Notes: generated from the sequence alone by a model not told the origin. A stretch of 64,000 bases of DNA from Batillaria attramentaria (GCA_018292915.2 JACVVK020000368.1:194501-258500), one strand, 5' to 3'; numbered from the stretch's first letter, positions 35,325 to 45,430 are shown. Translations and numbers: made by a program.

Positions 35325-36481
35325 TTCATTTCACACACCAGGAATAACTCACTGCTTACCCTCCGAATCCGACGGCAAATCACCTTTTTAACACTGGCGA
35401 CAGAAAACCTCAGAGACCAGGGACATAGGGTCAGATCGCACGCCTAGCTCAGTTCTTACACGTGTTTCTCGCCAATTTCGTGTTCTACCACCAAGATAAC
35501 CAGCCCTAAGGACCGCAGGACACATAACCCTGTCCACCTGTACTTGCGCGCAAAGATTAAATCTCCGTGCAAGCCGTGTTTTGGCGCTGATGCGTTAGAA
35601 GGACAAAAAGAAATTCCCGTGCCAGCGACTGGTACGACTTATCCGAGGCTAAAATTGCAGATTTCGTTTGACATAACCGAGTTTTGACTTATCCGTTTTT
35701 GAGTACTCGTTCGACTTATGCGTGGAAAATTTAGTCATACAAAGAGCAAGTTTGGCCGGGAAAAACTTTTTGCTTCGACGTATCCGAAGATCGACTTAAG
35801 CGTGTTTGACTTAAGCGTATGGGTCTGTAGTAGTAGCGGAAGAAATGTGGCAAATTTGGTGAAAGATTAGCCTTTGTAAGACTTCATGTTTTGGTTTCAG
35901 CGTTTGTAAAGCGGTCGCCTGCTTGTACGAAGGGAGATAAGCTTAGAAGAAGGAACATATCGCTTTCTGGGATGTGATTGCTTCCCTTGCATAGCAGACG
36001 TCGCACTGGATTCTTTTCTGAATAGGCTTATTGTAATATTGAAACAGAATTGGAATCGACATCGTTGTTTAGGTTTATTTTAATGGGTAGTTTCTTCTGA
36101 ATAGGCTTATTGAAATCTCGAAACGCAATTGGAATCAACATGTATCTTTGTTTGGGTTTATTTTAACGGGCAGTTTCTCCGTTTTCTCTCTAAACTGATT
36201 TTACTGTTTGTGCTGGTAATTTTCTCGTTGGCTTGTCTTTAGCATCATCCTTCCTTTTTTCAAAAAAAAAAAAAAAAAAAAAGAGGCTCTAGATACCAAC
36301 CAACTTTACCTTGTGTGTTCCTGTTGTGTATAGATGATTTGTGGTGGTCTTTACAGGCCGTCCTCGAAGACAGCCTAAAGGTCTCTTCACACGAGGGGAG
36401 TCTCCAAAGAAATCGCTCACTCCAGTCAAACAGCAGTTCAGCCGAATACAGGATCTGATCACAGACTCGGACAGTGATTAA
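24152..36481 (+). CDS. HIRIP3: HIRIP3-like histone chaperone (DEK-C-like segment plus CHZ motif), 8 exons
   Basis: Family role: nuclear H2A-H2B chaperone that interacts with HIRA. Exons: 24152-24204, 24546-24678, 25422-28622, 30894-31079, 32389-32529, 33183-33384, 34211-34297, 36357-36481 (stop TAA). Phases agree throughout and give 1375 residues. Residues 1-62 form a DEK-C-like helical segment (FVRRVCAEGDL, SIRKQYQAHF). Residues 63-1129, one exon, are low-complexity Ser/Asp/Glu/Lys-rich with recurring SDSE, SSEDD and SDSTE(E/D) acidic patches and basic nuclear-signal-like clusters. The CHZ region is about 1255-1306 (DPYLKRLRVICRKVGIFVR, FAGCTTDREKIQRLKEAL). It is followed by DLDTSNIIETSGRPRR and an acidic DSDSD end. 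The protein is much longer than the ~560-residue human protein. The first intron begins with GC. Introns hold several mobile elements. Confidence 0.93.
28623..29731. other. HIRIP3 intron 3, first part, with a ~310-bp diverged direct repeat
   Basis: Two related segments near 28880-29110 and 29210-29440 share a TG run, a C/T run, CAATAAACTACTG and a GTA(C/G)TTGAGTAAA-type block. They are probably an old tandem duplication. The remainder is AT-rich, without genes. Confidence 0.5.
29732..29863. mobile_element. Near-perfect 60-bp-arm hairpin (foldback/MITE-like)
   Basis: Left arm 29732-29791 and right arm 29804-29863 are reverse complements with three mismatches and a 12-base loop. The arms start GGTGCCCCCGATTACG. 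Weaker complementarity extends about 18 bases outward. It lies in HIRIP3 intron 3. Confidence 0.85.
30288..30685. mobile_element. ~400-bp MITE with GTCACAC inverted ends
   Basis: The left end reads AAGGCGATGTCACAC and the right end, reversed, AAAGGCCATGTCACAC. The interior is full of GAAAAC/GTTTTC words. No ORF. It lies in HIRIP3 intron 3. Confidence 0.6.
31640..32061. mobile_element. 422-bp hAT-like non-autonomous element
   Basis: Terminal inverted repeats AGTGATCGC (31640-31648) and GCGATCACT (32053-32061). Direct repeats GACTAAC flank it at 31633-31639 and 32062-32068 (7 bp, 7 of 8 if extended). The size and end type suggest hAT. It contains CCGGTCCC and TTACCGGTAATTACCGG palindromes and lies in HIRIP3 intron 4. 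Confidence 0.75.
32745..32965 (-). repeat. Unclassified interspersed repeat, family R1, copy 3
   Basis: The reverse complement matches the R1 core: TTTTGGAACAGTTTC, GCGCCTGTACGCTCGG, CTCTATCTTCTTGATTAGTAC and CAGTGCCAGCAT. It lies in HIRIP3 intron 5. Confidence 0.7.
33413..33735. repeat. (TC)n, (CA)n and (TC)n microsatellites in HIRIP3 intron 6
   Basis: (CT)n at 33413-33453, (CA)n near 33604-33633 and (TC)n at 33646-33733 surround about 140 non-repetitive bases. That insert has an AG-GTTAGT donor-like end at 33572 but no convincing acceptor, so it was not called an exon. Confidence 0.85.
34395..35827. mobile_element. 1.43-kb pogo/Tigger-like non-autonomous element
   Basis: The left end reads CAGTCGAACACGCTTAAGTC. 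The right end, reversed, reads CAGACCCATACGCTTAAGTC and then repeats AAACACGCTTAAGTCGA. Both are followed inside by TTCGACGTATCCGAAG-type sequence. A TA duplication sits at 34393-34394 and 35828-35829. The target was a (TAG)n microsatellite in HIRIP3 intron 7. No transposase ORF is visible. (TG)n and (CA)n tracts lie within it at 35110-35140 and 35307-35324. Confidence 0.75.
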
Positions 36482-36850
36482 CATTCTGTGCCAGACAGCC
36501 TGTATGATTCTCTAGTTGTTCGTCTGCGCGAGTATTGCAACAGGATTCAGTGATGCGGAACACTTTGTTACGTAGTGCGTTTTTGAATCTTGTGGTTTTG
36601 TGTTCAGGTCTTTTGCTCAGCAAGCTGTTGTGTTGGGTTTTTGTTTTTGTTTGTGTGTGTTTGTGTATGTGTGTGTGTGTGTGTCACTGTGTGTTATAAA
36701 GTTGTTATCGTTCAGATGTTTGTGTTTCCCTTTTGCTAGGAGCTAGGGGTTGTTTTGCTTATTGTTTTGCCTAGGCATGGTTTGCTGTCGTTTTCCTTAT
36801 AGGGAGTTTGTGAAGAGGTTTTTGTTCTTGAGTTTGTGTGTGTGTGAGTG

Positions 36851-36896
<46 letters not shown>

Positions 36897-37290
36897 CTGT
36901 TTAATTCCAGTGTTCATAGGCTTCATAAGAAAGAAACGAAACAGAAGTAGACATTTAATCTTGTCATTGTTCATAGGCATTACTTGAATTTCCAATTGCT
37001 TTAGTTGCTTTTTGCTTGAACACAATTGTCTAGATTACGTTTTGTCGCCATCACAGTGTCTTTCTCCAAAAATAAACTGCTTTGTAATCCGCACCTGCTT
37101 TCCAGCTACCACTTGACATTTTCATGCATTGTTTGGCCTTATTCGTGCTGTTTTATGCTGACAGCCATGATCAGTTTCAGCTGTTCCCTGCTCGACTGGA
37201 TTTGTCTTGCATGAATAGTTTGTGAATCACTTCAGTGTGCCGAACACTCTCTCTCTCTCCCCCTCTCCCCCCCCCCCCCTTCTTTCAGTT

Positions 37291-37328
<38 letters not shown>

Positions 37329-37640
37329 TTTCTTTACGTCAAACACCCATCCTCCCTCCTTCTTCCCTGGTTCAAGACAAAAACCAGAGAGATTTTGCCC
37401 AGGTTTCTCTTCGTCTTTGTTTGCTGGAGATCAGAACATAGAGCACCAGTGGCAACATTGTAATTGTATGACATAATTTAAGTCTTTCATGTTAATCATC
37501 ATATTAGTTAATAAAACTATGTAAAAGTTCATGCTTCTATGTGTGAGTTTTGATTTAAGACTGTGTGCATTTGTTTTGTCTGTTTAACTTTGGAGTATCA
37601 TTTTAGAATGATTGTTTACAAGATGACTGAAATTCTGGTT
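36482..37640 (+). other. HIRIP3-like gene 3' UTR
   Basis: Non-coding, with long (TG)n at 36837-36893 and (TTTC)n at 37285-37326. AATAAA occurs at 37071-37076 and at 37510-37515. The second is followed within 30-70 bases by GT-rich sequence and is the better polyadenylation candidate. Confidence 0.55.
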
Positions 37641-37665
37641 TGATATTCTCTCTCTCTCTCTCTCT

Positions 37666-37865
37666 GATGGACGATTTTCTCTACGGTTTTGTTTCTCGTA
37701 GTTTAGATGCATAATTTTCTGTGTTGAATTTTTTTTTCTGCTTTTATATTTTGCTCCATTTTTTTTTTTCCTTAGTAGATAGTCTCTGTAGTATTAGCAA
37801 CGGCAAGTTTGCAAACTGTCAAAACTTTTACCGTTGATAAAATTTTTTAATAAAGTTTCATCATA
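37666..37865 (+). mobile_element. CR1-like LINE 3' end, (TC)n-flanked, copy 2
   Basis: The end contains TTAGCAACGGCAAGTTTGCA, CAAAACTTTTACCGTTG and AATAAAGTTTCATCAT, a diverged version of the 3' UTR seen at 16347-16860. (TC)n flanks it on both sides (37646-37665 and from 37866). The interior 37666-37790 is too diverged to align by eye. Confidence 0.7.
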
Positions 37866-38012
37866 TCTCTCTCTCTCTCTCTCTTTCTCCCCCCCCCCCC
37901 CCCCCGCCCCCTCTCTCTCTCTCTCTCTCTTACTTTTAAGGTTAACAAGGACAGATTCGAACCTGTGTAGCCTTTTAAAATAAAATGCATTCAATTTGAC
38001 AAACGTGCGCGT

Positions 38013-38054
<42 letters not shown>
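37866..38054. repeat. (TC)n, C-run and (CA)n microsatellites
   Basis: (CT)n, a poly(C) run near 37890-37910, (CT)n again, then (CA)n at 38016-38053. Confidence 0.9.
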
Positions 38055-38056
<2 letters not shown>

Positions 38057-38237
38057 GTTCGGATAAGCACATGTATACGAACACACCCGGACACAAACAG
38101 GACATTGAACTAACAAAACATAAATCCTCCCGCCGCCCCTCCCCCACCCGCCGTGGATTTTGTCCAGCAGTGGCCAAGACAGTTTTCTCAGTGAAGCACA
38201 ATTGCAATACCAAACGTTTAATCGGATGTGAAACACT

Positions 38238-38307
38238 TTAACTCTTTGACGACGAAGCACAATTTCTAACACGCGATTTCCTATAGGAATCGTCGTCAAA
38301 GAGTTAA
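38238..38307. mobile_element. 70-bp TTAA-bounded hairpin, MITE-like
   Basis: TTAACTCTTTGACGACGA at 38238-38255 and its exact reverse complement at 38290-38307, with a 34-base centre. TTAA stands at both outer ends. It is comparable to 16094-16164. Confidence 0.7.
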
Positions 38308-38640
38308 CACCACCGGCCGGCGTTTGTGTAACACAGCTGGAGAATTCCCGCCAAATATTGACTGACGTTCGACGGTCCGTTATGGTGTGAGGACAACTAC
38401 TGGAAAATGTCCGGTCCTTAGTAGGAGGTGTATACGGGTCTCCAAAATGTACGACCTTGTCGAAATATAGCCCACGGTGTGCAGTCGAAATCAGTAGACG
38501 TCAGTGTTTCTGGTGCTATTCCGCTTCTAAAGCAGCACCGGTAGAACAGAGTGTTTCCAAAAAGTAGCACAGAGTGTTTCCATATTCAAATTTGAATAAC
38601 ATGGACTGTTTATAATGGACTTCCCCGGGCCGCCCTTTTT

Positions 38641-39707
38641 GGCTCCCTTGTGTAACAATGGGAGTCTATGTATTAACCCTCGGTCGTCTGTCTGTCTGTC
38701 TGTCTGTGTGTGTGTGTGTGTCCAGAAAACTTTAACATTGTCATTTTCTCAGAATCTACAAACAGCAGAGGCACCAAACTTGGCATGCTGATAGACAACC
38801 ACAAGACCTTTCAAAACATATCATTCTGAATGACCTTGACTCAAGGTCAAGGTCACTAAAGCTCTCTGTTTGAAAATTTTACATTGGCATTTTCTCGTAA
38901 TCTACAAACACCAGAGGTTTTAAACTTTGCATGATGATAGATGTTGATAAGAACTTTACAGATATACATGTAGTCAGTGGCCTTGTGTCAAGGTGAAGGT
39001 CGTCCAAGCTATTTTTGTGAAACCTTAACATTGGCATTTTCTCAGAAACAACAAACAGCAGAGGCGCCAAACCTGGCGTGCTGATAGACAGTGATAAGAC
39101 CTATGCACACATACCACCTTAAATGACCTTGACTCAAGGTCAAGGTCATTAAAACAGTCTGTTGGGAAAATTTTCATTTTCATTTTCTCAGAATCCAGAA
39201 GAATCACAAGCATCAAACTATATGTGCGATGACTGACATTAGCAGCACCTTTACAGACATACCTGTGTTCAGTGATTTTTAGTCAAGGTCAAGGCCATGC
39301 AAGCGTTTTTTGAGAAACTTTAACCTTGGCATTTTCTCCAATACAACAAACAGTAGAGGCACCAAACGAGGCATGATGATAGACAGCAATGAGACCTACC
39401 TTTCTGAATGACCTTGACTGAAGGTCAAGGTCATTAAAGCTGTCTGTTGTGAATTTTAACATTACTGTTTTCGGAGGAACTGCAAATACTAGAGGCATCA
39501 AACTTGGCATAATGATAGACATGAATGAGATCTCATTTGAATGACCTTGACCAAAGGTCAAGGTCATACAAACTGTTTCGAGGAAATTGTAATATTGCCA
39601 AGGACTCAGAGCGCCAGAGACACTTTACTTGGCATGATAATGGATAGTGATAAGAGCTTTACAAACATACTCTTGTGAATGACCTTGACCTGTGTCACAA
39701 GGGAGCC
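38641..39707. mobile_element. Element with inverted ends containing a TCAAGGTCA palindrome array
   Basis: Ends GGCTCCCTTGTG (38641-38652) and CACAAGGGAGCC (39696-39707) are exact inverted repeats. Inside, about six diverged units of 130-160 bp repeat the order TTTTCTCAGAATCTACAAAC, CAGAGGCACCAAACTTGGCA, TGATGATAGACA, then GAATGACCTTGACTCAAGG and TCAAGGTCA. The last block is an inverted pair of TCAAGGTCA around two bases. No protein is encoded. Confidence 0.75.
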
Positions 39708-39760
39708 ATGGAGGCTTTTGCCTCTCTAGTTTAATTTTATTTTATTCTTGTATTTTTATG

Positions 39761-40077
39761 TTTTTGTTGTTGTTGTTGTTTTGTTTCCTTGTTTGTTTTT
39801 GTTTTGTTTTTGTTGTTTGGTTTTTTGGTTTTTTGTTGTTTTTTTTTTTTTTTTTTTGGGGGGGGGGGGGTGTTGTTGGGTTGTTTTGTTTTTGTTTTGT
39901 TTTTTTGTTTGTTTGGGTTTTTTTTTTGGGGGGTGGGGGTTGTTTGTTTTTGTTTTTTCATTTGTTTGTTTGTTTTTGTTTTTTGGGGGCTTTTTTTTTG
40001 GGGGGGGGGTGTTTTTTGGTGTTTTTTTTTTTTTTGTTTTTGTTTTTTTTTTTTGTTTTTTTTTTTTGGGGGGGGGT
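39761..40077. repeat. T/G-only low-complexity tract
   Basis: From 39789 to 39958 the + strand has no A or C at all. The wider region has only a few. Several G-runs of 5-12 alternate with T-runs of up to about 20. Confidence 0.9.
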
Positions 40078-40824
40078 ATCCCGAATCTCATAGACAGATA
40101 GTACTGAGATCTATACCAATAACAACAAGAGCTGCAAGCAACCAGTCGACCAACGACTGTACAGAGGACCCCCTTGTTCAAGTTCGCGTTCTTAATTATC
40201 GCAGGCTATTTTTCTGTATACTTTGATTATCCGTGACGGATGAATACCACTACTACTACTAATCTCCTACATCGTACAACCGGAATCGAGAAATATTTGT
40301 CCTCTTTTGTCGCATTACAGTTTTCCAGCTGACACGGCAACTGCCTTCAAGAACGTCTCAAGGGGAATGGCCAACAACTCGAGCTGAAAATGACCGGAAC
40401 CCAAAAACACCGCTAAAATACCACCATTGTTTTCTTTCCATATGGCGGGTAGAATACAATTCAACAATGCTGCTTTCCTTTCCTTTATTTCCGGTAATTG
40501 ATTTTGCCTTTTCCCCCAAACACTCAGTTTTGCGTGAATGACCATAAGCGGTAGGAAACTTCCATGTATACTATATGTAAGATAGGAGTAGTGGAAGAAC
40601 CAGCAGATTTCAAATCAGCATTTGTGTTCCTGGTTCCGGCGGAGTGAACTGATGCCGAGGAAAAACAAGACATTTGCGGAGTATTGTGAAAACATTTTGT
40701 AAAGCTTCATTACATTTTGATGATTATCTTCAGCGTGGATTACGTGTATACTGATGGTCGGTGGACAAAGATCTGTACGCTTGTTTATGTACCGGTTTAT
40801 TTCGGGCTGTTGTGAAAATAATGT

Positions 40825-40928
40825 GTGTGTGTGTGTCCCACGAGGTGCGTGTGTGCGCGCGCGTGCGTGCAATGCGTGTGTGTGCGTGCGTGTTGTGTGT
40901 GCGTGCGTATGTGTGCGTGCGTGCGCGG

Positions 40929-40964
<36 letters not shown>

Positions 40965-41115
40965 TGTGTGTGTGTGTGTGTGTCCCACGAGGTGCGTGTG
41001 TGTGTGTGTGCGTGCAATGCGTGTGTGTGTGCGTGCGTGCAGTGCGTATGTGTGCGTGCGTGCGCGGATGTGTGTGTGTGTGTGTCACTGTGTGTGTGCC
41101 TGCGCGCGCGCGCAC
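40825..41115. repeat. TG/CG-rich microsatellite array
   Basis: (TG)n with frequent GTGCGTGC and GCGCGC interruptions. A ~150-bp higher-order duplication shows as CCCACGAGGTGCGTGTGTG at about 40837 and 40982. Long open frames here are low-complexity artefacts. Confidence 0.9.
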
Positions 41116-41320
41116 TTGATTTGAGTGCGTTTGTATGCGTGGGTGTGCGTGAGTTTGTGTCAGTGTGGTGTGTGACTTGTGTGCGTTCGGTCAGTGTGTG
41201 TCCGTGCGTGCGTCATTGTTTTCAGTATTGTCTGTGATTTCACCATGCCAAGAGAAACAACGATTAATTTCCAGTCAAAGAATCCTACACACCACTGTGT
41301 ATTTTCTCGTTCCGAGTCCG
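41116..41320 (+). repeat. Interspersed repeat R3 copy 1, next to (TG)n
   Basis: TTTTCAGTATTGTCTGTGATTTCACCATGC, AACGATTAATTTCCA-type and CACCACTGTGTATTTT blocks (41218-41305) recur at 54200-54290. There they are also directly preceded by a long TG/GC tract. Confidence 0.7.
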
Positions 41321-41842
41321 TACGTCATTCAAAGATTAATGTGGTAACTTGAATCTCTTCTTCCCGGGGTAGGTATAATCTTGCCAGAACAGCTTTGGCG
41401 CGCGTGTGTAGTTTTCAAGAAAAACGAATGATACGATCGACCGGCACAACTGTATTTTTCCCCGTAGCTCATAATCCCTTATAGGGCCGATAAAATCGCT
41501 AAGTCGATCTTCAACCCACCTGTCTAGACCGGAAGTTACAACGCTGCTTGATCCGGAAGAACAACACGGCGGGAACCTGACCATAATTGACTAAAATCCC
41601 GTGAACCTTGTTTGATTTTTGATGGTATCAGCAAAGCCCGGAGATATTTGTGGCGACTTGTGTTTTGTTGGATCAGGGTCCGAGACTTGGACGAGCTGGA
41701 ACCATTGTTGCATGTGTAGGCCTATTTTTTACCCCTTCCTCGGTTTGCTGATTATTTTGGACAGAGATTTCATACCCGCCCGGCATGCATTTCTTGTTTG
41801 AAAATGAAAGGGGTTTTTTGGTTGTTTTTTTATAAGTTATTC

Positions 41843-42016
41843 GGGGAGCCGGTGTGGCCGAATGGTAGAGCGTTGGACTTCCAGTTCTCGGGTCGTGAGT
41901 TCGCATCCCGGCTGGGGCCAAATATTTGTGCTGGCTTTTTCATCGTTGCCCCGTCTTTGATATCACCCGTCATGTGGTGGTAAAGGATGTTAAACCCCCA
42001 AACACCCATCCCACCC
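41843..42016 (+). mobile_element. tRNA-derived SINE, family A, copy 2 (174 bp)
   Basis: Same layout as 5111-5284: GTGTGGCCGAATGGTAGAGC head, GTGAGTTCGCATCCCGG B-box region and AAACCCCCAAACACCCATCC tail. A 13-bp target duplication TTATAAGTTATTC stands at 41830-41842 and 42017-42029. Length is identical to copy 1. Confidence 0.95.
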
Positions 42017-42083
42017 TTATAAGTTATTCTCTTTCGGGAAATTCGGGATGTTTCTATCCTGTTTTTTTAATTTTTCTGGTGGA

Positions 42084-42385
42084 GGAAAGCCGGATAACCT
42101 GGGGAGAAACCCCCGATGAGCAGCCCGATAGCCAGGTATTACATATCACAAGCTCGACCTGGGCGCGAACCCACGCTTCATCGCCGTAACGGCGGCGACG
42201 GCCGTGCAGTAGCCAGGCTACCTACTAGACCACCGCTCACATCCTATTCTACCTTTGCTTCCAGTATTTTGATTCTCAGCCGGAAAACCCGGAGTGAAAA
42301 ACCTGATGTGCAGCCCGATAGCCAGGAAAAAAACCGGTATCATACATCTCAAGCTTGACCTGAGGTCCTGGAACCCATACAGATA
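42084..42385 (-). mobile_element. tRNA-derived SINE, family D, plus a related partial copy
   Basis: On the - strand 42240-42084 starts GAGCGGTGGTCTAGTAGGTA (A-box-like). It has GTGGGTTCGCGCCC (B-box-like), then CCTGGCTATCGGGCTGC and AACCCAGG-type blocks. The segment 42279-42385 repeats the body (CAGCCCGATAGCCAGG and neighbouring words) without a good head. Confidence 0.65.
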
Positions 42386-42469
42386 CAAGTTCTGTTTCTT
42401 TATAAAGTGAAATATATCCTTGGCATAATATACGTGTTTATTTACATACATGCATGATGTTTTGGGTTG

Positions 42470-42650
42470 TTGATGTTTGTTTGTTTCTTTGCTTGTTGTT
42501 GTTGTTTTGGGGATTTGGGGTTTTTGTTTTTGCTGGGGGGGTTGTTGTTGTTTTTGGTTTTGTTTGTTTGTTGTTGTTGTTGTTTGCTTGTTTTTTGAGG
42601 GGGGATGTTTGGTTGTGTTTTGTTTTTGCTTTTGTTTTTCTCTGTGTTCA
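42470..42650. repeat. T/G-rich low-complexity tract
   Basis: GTT/TTG repeats with G-runs, similar in character to 39761-40077. No coding meaning. Confidence 0.85.
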
Positions 42651-43190
42651 GATAATGAAGTGTATTGTATCTCTCTCATTTTTTTCACTTCAGTTCTGAC
42701 CATCTCATGTGAATTTGCTTTGAGACTTACAGACAGGTGCCTCAGATGCATCTACAATCACGGGTGTTGCAAAAACAAGATTACAAAACAGCAAGCGTAC
42801 AGATGACAACCACACAGGAGCGACAAGAAAACACACATACATCTACGTGTCATGATCAGTCACAATAACACGTGAGGTGGTCCACCTGACCGCTGTGACG
42901 CCTGACCCGTCACATGACTGCCCGAGGGGGAAAACGCGTTAGTTATTTGCGGACAGATCACAGGAACCAGCGTCCTACACGGGGCTAAAACAAGATGGTA
43001 GAGAGTGGTCCCAGTGTTACTTCGAGTGATCGACGAAGGTTGCCATCAGGTAACGCTACCTGTCTGAAATCTAAGCATACACACGTCTTGCGTTTTAAGA
43101 AGAGTTTTAGGTCGTTTTCTGACGGATGTGCGGTCCTGTTCTCTCACACAGACGAACCGAAATCCAGTAAACAGCAGGCATGTCTAGTAG

Positions 43191-43310
43191 GACTGACTGA
43201 CTGACTGAAACTTTATTTTTCAAGGATGAGATAATAGACGCACTGGTCTCTCTTACTATCTGTCCTTGCTACACTAATAAACATACAAAATGCATCATCA
43301 TGACTATTAT

Positions 43311-43312
<2 letters not shown>
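43191..43312 (-). mobile_element. LINE 3' end with (CAGT)n tail
   Basis: On the - strand the sequence ends CATCCTTGAAAAATAAAGTT, then TCAGTCAGTCAGTC (43191-43207 on +). AATAAA followed by a short tandem tail is typical of CR1/L2-like LINE ends. Confidence 0.6.

Positions 43313-43359
<47 letters not shown>
43313..43359. repeat. (CA)n microsatellite
   Basis: About 23 uninterrupted CA units. Confidence 0.95.
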
Positions 43360-43360
<1 letters not shown>

Positions 43361-43364
43361 CCAC

Positions 43365-43541
43365 AGGACTTCGTAAGGAGGACTTCGCTGAGCAGCGTAA
43401 CTCATTTACATGTAAATTAGGCTCACGCGGCAGAGGTTGCGAGCGGCTAACGCGCTGTGATTGGCTAATGGTATCACTAACGTGCTTAATTCACATGTAA
43501 ATGGGTTACGTTGCTCAGTGAAGTCCTCCTTACGAAGTCCT
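43365..43541. mobile_element. 177-bp MITE with ~50-bp inverted repeats
   Basis: Both ends read inward as AGGACTTCGTAAGGAGGACT, followed by TC(G/A)CTGAGCA(G/A)CGTAAC and CATTTACATGT. A GC-rich centre separates them. It directly follows a (CA)n microsatellite. Confidence 0.8.
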
Positions 43542-43559
43542 ACTAAACAGGCCTAGTGG

Positions 43560-45152
43560 CACCGAGTGTTTCCGTTTCAAAAAGCGAATAGCACCGGACA
43601 CACTCCTTAGATTTTGGTTGGTCTGTTTGAAAGAAAAGATGCATCAACCAGAAACACTCACGAACAACACATTACTACAATGCACTACATATGTGTACCT
43701 GCCCACATTTTGAACACATGGCGTAAAGAAACCACCTTTTTGATTCGAAGTAGCAACAGAAACAATCCGCCGTTTTGTCTAGTCCCCGTCAAATGAGCGC
43801 CGGAGGGGGAAAGGCGTTAGTTTATTGTGGACAGATCAGTGCCAAGAACTGAGAAGCATCGTATAACAAAAAAGGCCGGGCTGCTAATGCAGCGAAGACA
43901 CTTCGCTATGTTTGTGTTCAGTACAGCCGCCATTCTTAGTACAGGCGCACTTTTAAATTGGGTCCAGCTAGCCACAGTGAAGGGTCAGTTTCACGTGCGC
44001 TGGCCACGTGATCGCGTGATGAGCGCGTGATTTCTTGCATAAACACTAAAGATAGAGCCTTATAATAGCGAGAGTTTCCCGCGTTTTCCTCAGTCGCTTT
44101 CTGAGAGTCCCAGAGACTGTGTCGTCCCTCCAGCCCGGCCTCGAATCTTCCCCATTCCTTATGTTCAGGCGTAGCCTCTCAGCCTCTGGAGTTATATTGC
44201 GACCAGTGTTGGACCTGTTACAGGATGCCACTTCTATTAGGAACTATGTGCACTGAGGAGAAACTGTGATTCTGTATTGGATTATTTGTGAACTGTGTTT
44301 GGAACCACTGAATTCGGACTTGGAATTAGTCTTCAGATAAACGGTGACTGTGTCTCATATTATTCCCTTTTAACCAGAGAACTGTTGATGTAAAGTAGGA
44401 AGATATTTGTAATAGTTCGAAGTACTCTAAGATATCTGATAGTCAATCGCAGTACTAATTAGAACAGTTACGTAAATTAACGGTTATGTAAATTTGTACT
44501 CCTGGTTTAGACAGAGAGTCAGTCAGTTAGAACGTTTTTAATGTTTAGAGAGACTCTAGTGTCAGGCTCCTTTGTTTTATGCCCAGTCCGGCAGAGAGGG
44601 AAGTTTCCCAGCTTCTTGTGTAACACGCAGTGCGCACGCGGCCGAGTGTGTATTGTCTGTTCATTCAGTACCGACGGTCACTAGGCAGAGTAAGGAATTC
44701 CATTCACAGAGTGACCGCGCTCTCGGTTTACATCATTCACGGAATTGTCCACTCCCCGCTACTTTTCGCTGTACTGTCCCGTCCCACATTTTGCAGCTTA
44801 GTCTCTTTCCGCATTCTTTTGTTATATTATTTGTAGTGTAGGTTTAGTCAGTAGTCTCTAGTTTGTTGCCCGACAAGTATTAATCATCACGCTCATATAT
44901 TTTGAGCCGAATCTGTGTTGCCTTATTACATCTAACGATTCATATGATCCGCATGTAACTTTTATTGGAAGAAGTGAACACTCTGATTTTTACTCTCTTG
45001 TCAGTTGTTTCTTACGAGAGATAGTGTAAGTTTGATGGGTGATTGAGTGCGTTGATGTGTATGGCACGTAGGCCCGACAGTATGATGCAATACTCTTTCG
45101 CACTTCAGTCATCCTTAACACACATGTCAGAGTAGCTCACTAAACTAAATCT
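43560..45152. other. No gene recognised; possible LTR-type regulatory sequence
   Basis: 43785-43860 repeats a segment of 42905-42985 (GAGGGGGAAA, GCGTTAGTT, GGACAGATCA). TATAATAG at 44059 and the region to 45199 could be an LTR-type promoter and transcribed region. No ORF with family resemblance was found. Confidence 0.25.
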
Positions 45153-45230
45153 GTAGCGTTCCCGACAACCACGACGACCCCACACCCGGGGCGCTACACT
45201 AATACCCGTGGTACCAATGCGAGATTGACA
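45153..45230 (+). other. Possible LTR 3' edge and primer-binding-like site
   Basis: TGTAGCG and CGCTACA bracket 45152-45199. TGGTACCAATGCGAG follows ten bases later, then ATTGGTGGGGATCATGG, a layout like the junction of a Gypsy-type LTR with its primer-binding site. No gag/pol follows and no second LTR was found in the window. Confidence 0.2.
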
Positions 45231-45354
45231 CAGATTGGTGGGGATCATGGGTGGATATTTTCTGATAACACACACTCGTGTCCGTTTCTCAGTTTCGCTC
45301 TATTGTACGCGCATTGATGCATATGTTTTGGTCCGCTACTTTCCAAGGTGAATG

Positions 45355-45355
45355 C

Positions 45356-45430
<75 letters not shown>
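45355..45430. repeat. (TC)n(AC)n microsatellite
   Basis: CT repeats run directly into about 27 AC units. A second C-run/(TC)n follows at 45476-45510. Confidence 0.95.

Noticed and set aside
39692..40226. Phe/Gly/Val-rich and Lys/Thr/Pro-rich open frames
   Set aside because: Produced by the T/G-only tract; low complexity in all frames.
40615..41237. His/Thr- and Cys/Val-rich open frames
   Set aside because: Artefacts of TG/CA microsatellites.
42995..43204. Possible first coding exon with an ATG after a YY1-like motif and a donor-like GTAACG
   Set aside because: No downstream exons or family match; the preceding segment is partly repeated at 43785-43860.
43880..45199. Complete LTR retrotransposon
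   Set aside because: Only a possible LTR edge and primer-binding-like motif; no second LTR or gag/pol in the window.
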